Below, piece after piece: positions 32,423 to 32,695 of a stretch of 32,695 nt of DNA. Below the pieces are notes generated by a model. That model saw nothing but the letters and a program-made list of their open reading frames with translations. It made no database searches and was not told the DNA's origin. Both the position numbers and the translations under genes were made by a program. The DNA comes from Bradyrhizobium sp. ARR65 (GTDB lineage Bacteria > Pseudomonadota > Alphaproteobacteria > Rhizobiales > Xanthobacteraceae), in assembly GCF_000472385.1 (NCBI RefSeq), contig NZ_AWZU01000067.1:1-32695 (forward strand), given 5' to 3'. Position 1 is the first letter of the stretch, and every line of letters begins with the position of its first letter.

Positions 32423-32695
32423 CGCCCGCGGCCAAGCGGAAAGCTGTCGCGCATCTCATGGATGCCCACGGGATGAGCGAACGGCGGGCGTGTAAAGCGA
32501 TCGGCTATTGCCGCGTGACCATCAGATACCAGACGACCCGGGGCGGATGATGCCTCCCTGCGTCAACGCATGAGGGCGATCGCCCAGGAGCGCCGCCGCT
32601 TCGGCTATCGGCGCCTGCATGTTCTGCTCAAGCGGGAGGGTCATGTGATCAACCACAAAAAGCTATTCCGGCTCTACCGGGAAGAGAAGCTCGCG
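32416..32695 (+). mobile_element. IS3-family transposase orfB, frameshifted and cut by the window edge
   Basis: Overlaps the end of orfA, starting at GTG 32416: VVTPAAKRKAVAHLMDAHGM then SERRACKAIGYCRVTIRYQT. One extra G in the G-run near 32541 shifts the frame, after which DDASLRQRMRAIAQERRRFG then YRRLHVLLKREGHVINHKKL continues to the window end. This is the HTH_21 region before the DDE core, which lies outside. Confidence 0.86.

Noticed and set aside
1..32695. CRISPR arrays, rRNA, tRNA, plasmid or phage origins
   Set aside because: No regularly spaced repeats and no recognisable RNA genes or origin elements were found on either strand.

Overview
The window looks like a piece of a symbiosis island from a Bradyrhizobium-type alphaproteobacterium. 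The evidence is high-GC coding DNA, bradyrhizobial-style protein families, many decayed insertion sequences and gene fragments, and several -24/-12 (sigma-54/RpoN) promoters, two of them with an upstream TGT-N10-ACA site of the kind bound by the nitrogen-fixation activator NifA. The genus is inferred from gene style; no rRNA or marker gene is present.

Layout. 1-420: broken serine hydrolase (beta-lactamase family) running off the left edge. 420-1546: no convincing gene. 1547-2732: alanine dehydrogenase (TTG start) with a strong terminator. 3198-5459 (minus): exported prolyl oligopeptidase behind a sigma-54 promoter. 5612-6363 (minus): hypothetical DNA-binding-like protein and a frame-disrupted upstream ORF. 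6907-8322: TlpA-like thioredoxin protein with a probable sigma-54 promoter. 8504-11920: NifA site and sigma-54 promoter, TauD-type dioxygenase, OmpW-like protein, remnant of a second dioxygenase, and a MaoC-type hydratase. 12149-12600 (minus): dead Fic-family gene. 13459-18299 (minus): RiPP operon. 18773-20098 (minus): MHS-type transporter. 20354-21980: small hypotheticals. 22090-24228: MarR regulator divergent from a LivK-type binding protein. 25046-25916: small conserved-looking protein beside a dead IS5-family element. 25991-27598 (minus): OprB-like porin. 28008-29413: remnants. 29679-31182 (minus): cupin plus Tat-exported protein. 31450-32695: IS21 and IS3 transposase remnants.

The most interesting system is at 13459-18299. 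A Nif11-type leader peptide gene, whose product ends in a valine-rich tail (10 Val and 1 Ile in the last 18 residues), is followed on the same strand by a PoyD-like radical SAM peptide epimerase and a B12-binding radical SAM RiPP C-methyltransferase. Upstream of the precursor lie a near-consensus -24/-12 promoter and a perfect TGT-N10-ACA site about 100 bases before the predicted transcript start. This predicts a D-amino-acid-containing, possibly C-methylated, hydrophobic peptide made under NifA/RpoN control, that is, in nitrogen-fixing bacteroids. A prolyl oligopeptidase gene in the same window has the same type of promoter, and the precursor has a proline exactly before its last 15 valine-rich residues, so a role for this peptidase in processing is a testable idea.
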